From the NCBI RefSeq assembly GCF_013284245.2, contig NZ_CP085876.1:4862001-4926000 (forward strand): DNA of 64,000 bases, written 5' to 3'. Positions 61,263 to 64,000 of this stretch are shown piece after piece. The number at the start of each line of letters is the position of its first letter. Within the stretch, counting starts at the first letter, position 1. The stretch is from Brevibacillus sp. DP1.3A. GTDB taxonomy: Bacteria > Bacillota > Bacilli > Brevibacillales > Brevibacillaceae. A program made the position numbers and the translations under genes. A model generated the notes under the pieces. It did not search any database. It was given only the letters and a program-made list of their open reading frames with translations, and was not told the DNA's origin.

Positions 61263-62030
61263 TTAGATCACTTTCGCTTCATTGCGCAACAGTTGCACCA
61301 ATTCCGACGTTTGAGCTGCCAATTCGCCAGAGAGAATGCGACCCGCCTGCTTTTTCGGAGGCAATGTCTGATCGACGATTTCTGTCTTTGCTTTTACCTC
61401 ATCCGCAGTAATTCCCAAATCGTCTGCGCCGAGTCTATCCAATGGTTTTTTCTTCGCTTTCATAATACCTGGGAGAGAAGGATAGCGCGGCTCGTTGAGT
61501 CCTTGCTGAGCCGTAATCAAAACAGGAAGGCTCGTCTCCACAACTTCCAGGTCCCCTTCTACATCGCGCTCTACGCGTACGTTCGTCCCGTCCACCTCTA
61601 GCTTCACAGCAGTCGATACATGGTTAATTCCCAGTTCTTCTGCCAGACGAGGACCGCCTTGGCCAGCCCCGGAGTCTACAGCCATTTGTCCACCAATGAT
61701 GATATCGAAGCCAACCTTTTTCGCTACTGCAGCCAATACTTTGGCGATCGTGAATTCGTCTCCGAACAGAGACTCGTCATCCACCAAAACAGCCTTGTCT
61801 GCTCCCATTGCCAAAGCAGTGCGCAGTGCACTTTCAGCACGGTCTGGGCCGACGCTGATTACGGTTACTTCGCCGCCGTGATCTTCCTTGAGCTTGATCG
61901 CCTCTTCTACAGCGTACTCATCGTAGGGATTAATGATGAATTCAACGCCATCTTCGGAAATTTGTCCGTTTTGGATGACGATTTTTTCTTCTGTGTCAAA
62001 CGTTTGTTTCAACACAACCACGATATTCAT
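61263..62030 (-). CDS. etfB: Electron transfer flavoprotein beta subunit
   Basis: A 255-residue AMP-binding subunit: INPYDEYAVEEAIKLKEDHG, ALAMGADKAVLVDDE and the family signature VERDVEGDLEVVETSLPVLI. Forms a heterodimer with EtfA. Preceded by AAGGAGG about 8 bases before the start. Confidence 0.95.
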   Translation of the reverse strand: MNIVVVLKQTFDTEEKIVIQNGQISEDGVEFIINPYDEYAVEEAIKLKEDHGGEVTVISVGPDRAESALRTALAMGADKAVLVDDESLFGDEFTIAKVLAAVAKKVGFDIIIGGQMAVDSGAGQGGPRLAEELGINHVSTAVKLEVDGTNVRVERDVEGDLEVVETSLPVLITAQQGLNEPRYPSLPGIMKAKKKPLDRLGADDLGITADEVKAKTEIVDQTLPPKKQAGRILSGELAAQTSELVQLLRNEAKVI

Positions 62031-62082
62031 CAGGATGCCTCCTCCTTAGTGGTACCTCATACTTGTGAAGCTATATGCTTAA

Positions 62083-62856
62083 CTACCGATCTGCGAATTG
62101 CGGCTTGCGCTTCTCGAGAAAAGCAGTCACGCCTTCTTTTACGTCCTCCGTCGCGAATGCATCGCCAAATAGCTTTGCTTCTTGCTCCAAGCCTTGTGAC
62201 AACGAAAGCTCCGTTGTGTTATGGATGGACGCTAGGGCAAGCTTCAGGGTAATCGCGCTCTTACTTGCGAAAACAGCCGCCAGCTTTTGCGCTTCTGCAA
62301 GCAACTGCTCTACGGGATAAACCGCTTCCACAAGACCGATACGCAGAGCTTCCTCGCCACCGATCATCTCAGATGTAAGAATCATTTGTGTCGCTTTGCC
62401 ACGACCAACCAGACGTGGTAGACGTTGCGTACCACCGTAGCCAGGAATGAGTCCGAGATTCAACTCAGGCAGCCCGAGTTTGGCTTCAGGTGCTGCAAAG
62501 CGGATATGGCATGCCAACGCAAGCTCCAATCCTCCCCCAAGGCAAGCACCGTTAATTGCTGCAACGATTGGCTTCGGGAACGTTTCCAAGCGATTGAACA
62601 ATGCTTGACCCTTCTTCGCCAGTTCTTCCGCATTATCCCGATTCAGTTGGGTAAATTCTTTGATGTCCGCTCCTGCAATGAAAAACCGACCTTCGCCAGT
62701 CAAAACGATTGCTTTGATTTCATCGTTATTTTCCCACTGGTCCAAAAGTTCACTCAATTGACCGAGTACTGCTTGACTGAGTGCGTTAGCAGGCGGGTTG
62801 CTAATCGTAACCGTAGCAACGCGATCAACGATTTCTACATTCCAATGCGACGCCAT
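62083..62856 (-). CDS. fadB: Enoyl-CoA hydratase
   Basis: A 257-residue crotonase-family enzyme hydrating enoyl-CoA in beta-oxidation. The oxyanion-hole segment FIAGADIKEF (about residue 65) and the AAINGACLGGGLELALACHI block with the catalytic glutamates (GLPELNLGLIPGYGGTQRLP) are visible. Start ATG 62856 has GGGGGGAG. Same position as B. subtilis fadB. A palindrome at 62908-62919 lies upstream. Confidence 0.92.
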   Translation of the reverse strand: MASHWNVEIVDRVATVTISNPPANALSQAVLGQLSELLDQWENNDEIKAIVLTGEGRFFIAGADIKEFTQLNRDNAEELAKKGQALFNRLETFPKPIVAAINGACLGGGLELALACHIRFAAPEAKLGLPELNLGLIPGYGGTQRLPRLVGRGKATQMILTSEMIGGEEALRIGLVEAVYPVEQLLAEAQKLAAVFASKSAITLKLALASIHNTTELSLSQGLEQEAKLFGDAFATEDVKEGVTAFLEKRKPQFADR

Positions 62857-62907
62857 TCCTCTCCCCCCAAACTCTCCCCATATATAAAAACAGCTACTTT
62901 TTAATCC

Positions 62908-62919
62908 GAGCGATCGCTC
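62908..62919. promoter_or_regulatory. Palindrome upstream of fadB, possible TetR-type site
   Basis: 12-bp perfect palindrome GAGCGATCGCTC in the fadR-fadB gap. Its core GATC-[AG][CT]TCA resembles the FadR box of fadR and the palindrome before livJ. Confidence 0.4.
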
Positions 62920-62973
62920 AGTCTTACTGTTTCCATTGTAACAAACGTTTTCATGCAAAAAAAGCTTTTCTTT

Positions 62974-63564
62974 TCATTCTTTTCCCTTCATACCAAGCAG
63001 GAAGAGGTTATGAATGGAATCAACATAAGAGACAAGGTCGTACTTGCACTGTTTCATCACCCAAGATGTCGTCACTTCGTCCAGCGTTCCAAAAATCATT
63101 TTTCGCGTAATCCGCACCTCGAGATCGGATCGGAATACGCCCTGTTCCATACCCTCTACGATCACTTCGTCAATGAGGTTGAAATACTGCTTCATCACGT
63201 TGCCGATTCCTTCACTAATGATCGGACTGGATTGGCGTAGCTCGATTTGCGTCACTTTTGCCAGATCATGGTCCATAGATAGCTGGCTCAAGTGTGCATG
63301 AATGAGTACATACAGCTTTTGCTCAATGGTCGTCGCTTCCGAAATGCGTTTGCGGTTTGTCTCCACAAACAGGCCCATCTTTTCGTTAAACAGTGAAATC
63401 AAAATATCATCCTTGTTTTCAAAATAGAGGTATATGGTGCCGTCTGCTACCTTCGCCTCTTTCGCAATTTTCGATACCTGGGCACTGTAATAGCCCTGTT
63501 TGGCGATTACTCGAACAGCAGCATCAATAATGGCTTGATACTTTTCCCCCGTTTTCTTTGCCAT
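62974..63564 (-). CDS. fadR: TetR family fatty-acid degradation repressor
   Basis: A 196-residue TetR regulator: helix-turn-helix in YYSAQVSKIAKEAKVADGTI-YLYFENKDDIL, then the ligand domain. In B. subtilis FadR (194 residues), in the same order lcfA-fadR-fadB-etfB-etfA, represses beta-oxidation genes and is released by long-chain acyl-CoA. ATG 63564 has GGAGG 5 bases upstream. Its operator at 63600-63617 lies before the gene. Confidence 0.9.
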   Translation of the reverse strand: MAKKTGEKYQAIIDAAVRVIAKQGYYSAQVSKIAKEAKVADGTIYLYFENKDDILISLFNEKMGLFVETNRKRISEATTIEQKLYVLIHAHLSQLSMDHDLAKVTQIELRQSSPIISEGIGNVMKQYFNLIDEVIVEGMEQGVFRSDLEVRITRKMIFGTLDEVTTSWVMKQCKYDLVSYVDSIHNLFLLGMKGKE

Positions 63565-63599
63565 AACTACCTCCATGTTTACTAACATTGATGATGAAA

Positions 63600-63617
63600 T
63601 GAATGATCACTCATTCA
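63600..63617. promoter_or_regulatory. FadR operator
   Basis: TGAATGA-TCAC-TCATTCA, an exact dyad of the known Bacillus FadR box form (TGAATGA, 4 bases, TCATTCA), located between lcfA and fadR. Confidence 0.85.
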
Positions 63618-63715
63618 TAATTAGTGTAATACAGGGCCACTCCTCTGTCAATCGCAAGAGGTCAGCAAAAAAGGCCGCTTTCCGCCTGGGATCGCAAGCC
63701 TCAAAACATCAGCTA

Positions 63716-64000
63716 CTAGCTCGTTTTGATTTCTTCCTGGGCTTCTCTTTTCTTCTTGTCTTCTTCTTGTAATTGACGACGTAATACTTTTCCGACCATG
63801 GTTTTGGGCAAATCTGTACGAATCTCGTATTGTCTCGGAATCTTATAGGCGGCAAGTCTCTGTCTGCAATGCGCTTCTAGATCCTCTTCACTCGCGAGCT
63901 GTCCATCCTTGAATACGACGTATGCTTTGACTGTTTCGCCCCGGTACGGATCTGGGACACCGATGACTGCTGCCTCCTGGATGGCGGGATGCTCAAACAG
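63716..64000 (-). CDS. lcfA: Long-chain fatty-acid-CoA ligase, C-terminal part
   Basis: The last 94 codons of an AMP-forming acyl-CoA synthetase; the gene continues past the right edge. Visible are EAAVIGVPDPYRGETVKAYV, the segment LAAYKIPRQYEIRTDLPKTM and the catalytic lysine motif GKVLRR, then a charged tail (EEDKKREAQEE). It activates fatty acids for beta-oxidation and is the first gene of the fad cluster. Confidence 0.92.
   Translation of the reverse strand: MFEHPAIQEAAVIGVPDPYRGETVKAYVVFKDGQLASEEDLEAHCRQRLAAYKIPRQYEIRTDLPKTMVGKVLRRQLQEEDKKKREAQEEIKTS

Noticed and set aside
60801..61601. 266-codon plus-strand frame
   Set aside because: Antisense to etfA/etfB, no start signals.

Overview
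The window comes from a spore-forming, low-to-moderate GC Firmicute, most likely a Brevibacillus or close relative. The right end carries the Bacillus-type block sdhCAB - yslB - lysC - uvrC - trxA - etfA - etfB - fadB - fadR - lcfA, with an L-box upstream of lysC. There is an intact gerE, a Vpr-like subtilase, a GH18 chitinase and many AAGGAGG ribosome binding sites. Genus is inferred from gene content, not from a search. No rRNA, tRNA or CRISPR array was seen.

Layout. 1-7.5 kb: MFS exporter, orphan sensor kinase, M20 amidohydrolase, cysteine synthase plus FAD monooxygenase pair, and a membrane-anchored coiled-coil protein. 7.9-17.3 kb: a sugar operon on the minus strand with a ROK repressor, lipoprotein binding protein, two permeases, three Gfo/Idh/MocA oxidoreductases, a TIM-barrel isomerase and a ROK glucokinase-like enzyme. 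A 23-base motif shared by the repressor and binding-protein promoters looks like the ROK operator. The enzyme set resembles oxidative (3-keto) sugar or levoglucosan-type catabolism ending in glucose. 17.4-21.3 kb: a decayed secreted-protein gene, a 26-codon hydrophobic peptide gene with its own promoter and terminator, and a multidomain chitinase.

21.3-34.7 kb is a plastic zone of gene debris: relics of gerE, an ArsR/AHSA1 pair with a nonsense codon, phage leftovers (ABA-sandwich genes, a lone FtsK gamma domain, a decayed D12 adenine methylase) and small uncharacterised genes. At 30.77-33.50 kb lies a complete 2.7 kb Tn3-family insertion with inverted repeats and a 5-bp AGAAT target duplication. 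It has a dead transposase and carries a PadR regulator plus a BtrH/DUF4872-like protein. Intact gerE, with a SigK-like promoter, lies to its right.

34.7-42.1 kb: three Opp/Dpp-type permeases without ATPase or binding protein, then a compact minus-strand cluster with two related GNAT-like proteins, an ABC exporter fused to a cyclic-nucleotide-binding domain (broken by a 5-bp tandem duplication and an internal deletion) and a 38-aa peptide gene followed by a strong terminator. This is the best candidate here for an undescribed peptide system, although the exporter is damaged in this strain. Then come a CheX-like protein, an unknown protein, the large subtilase and a MarR regulator. 46.5-64 kb: respiration, lysine-controlled aspartokinase, DNA repair, branched-chain amino-acid ABC transport (livJHMGF), thioredoxin, electron-transfer flavoprotein and fatty-acid degradation genes, with a FadR box at the fadR promoter. 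The lcfA gene runs off the right edge.
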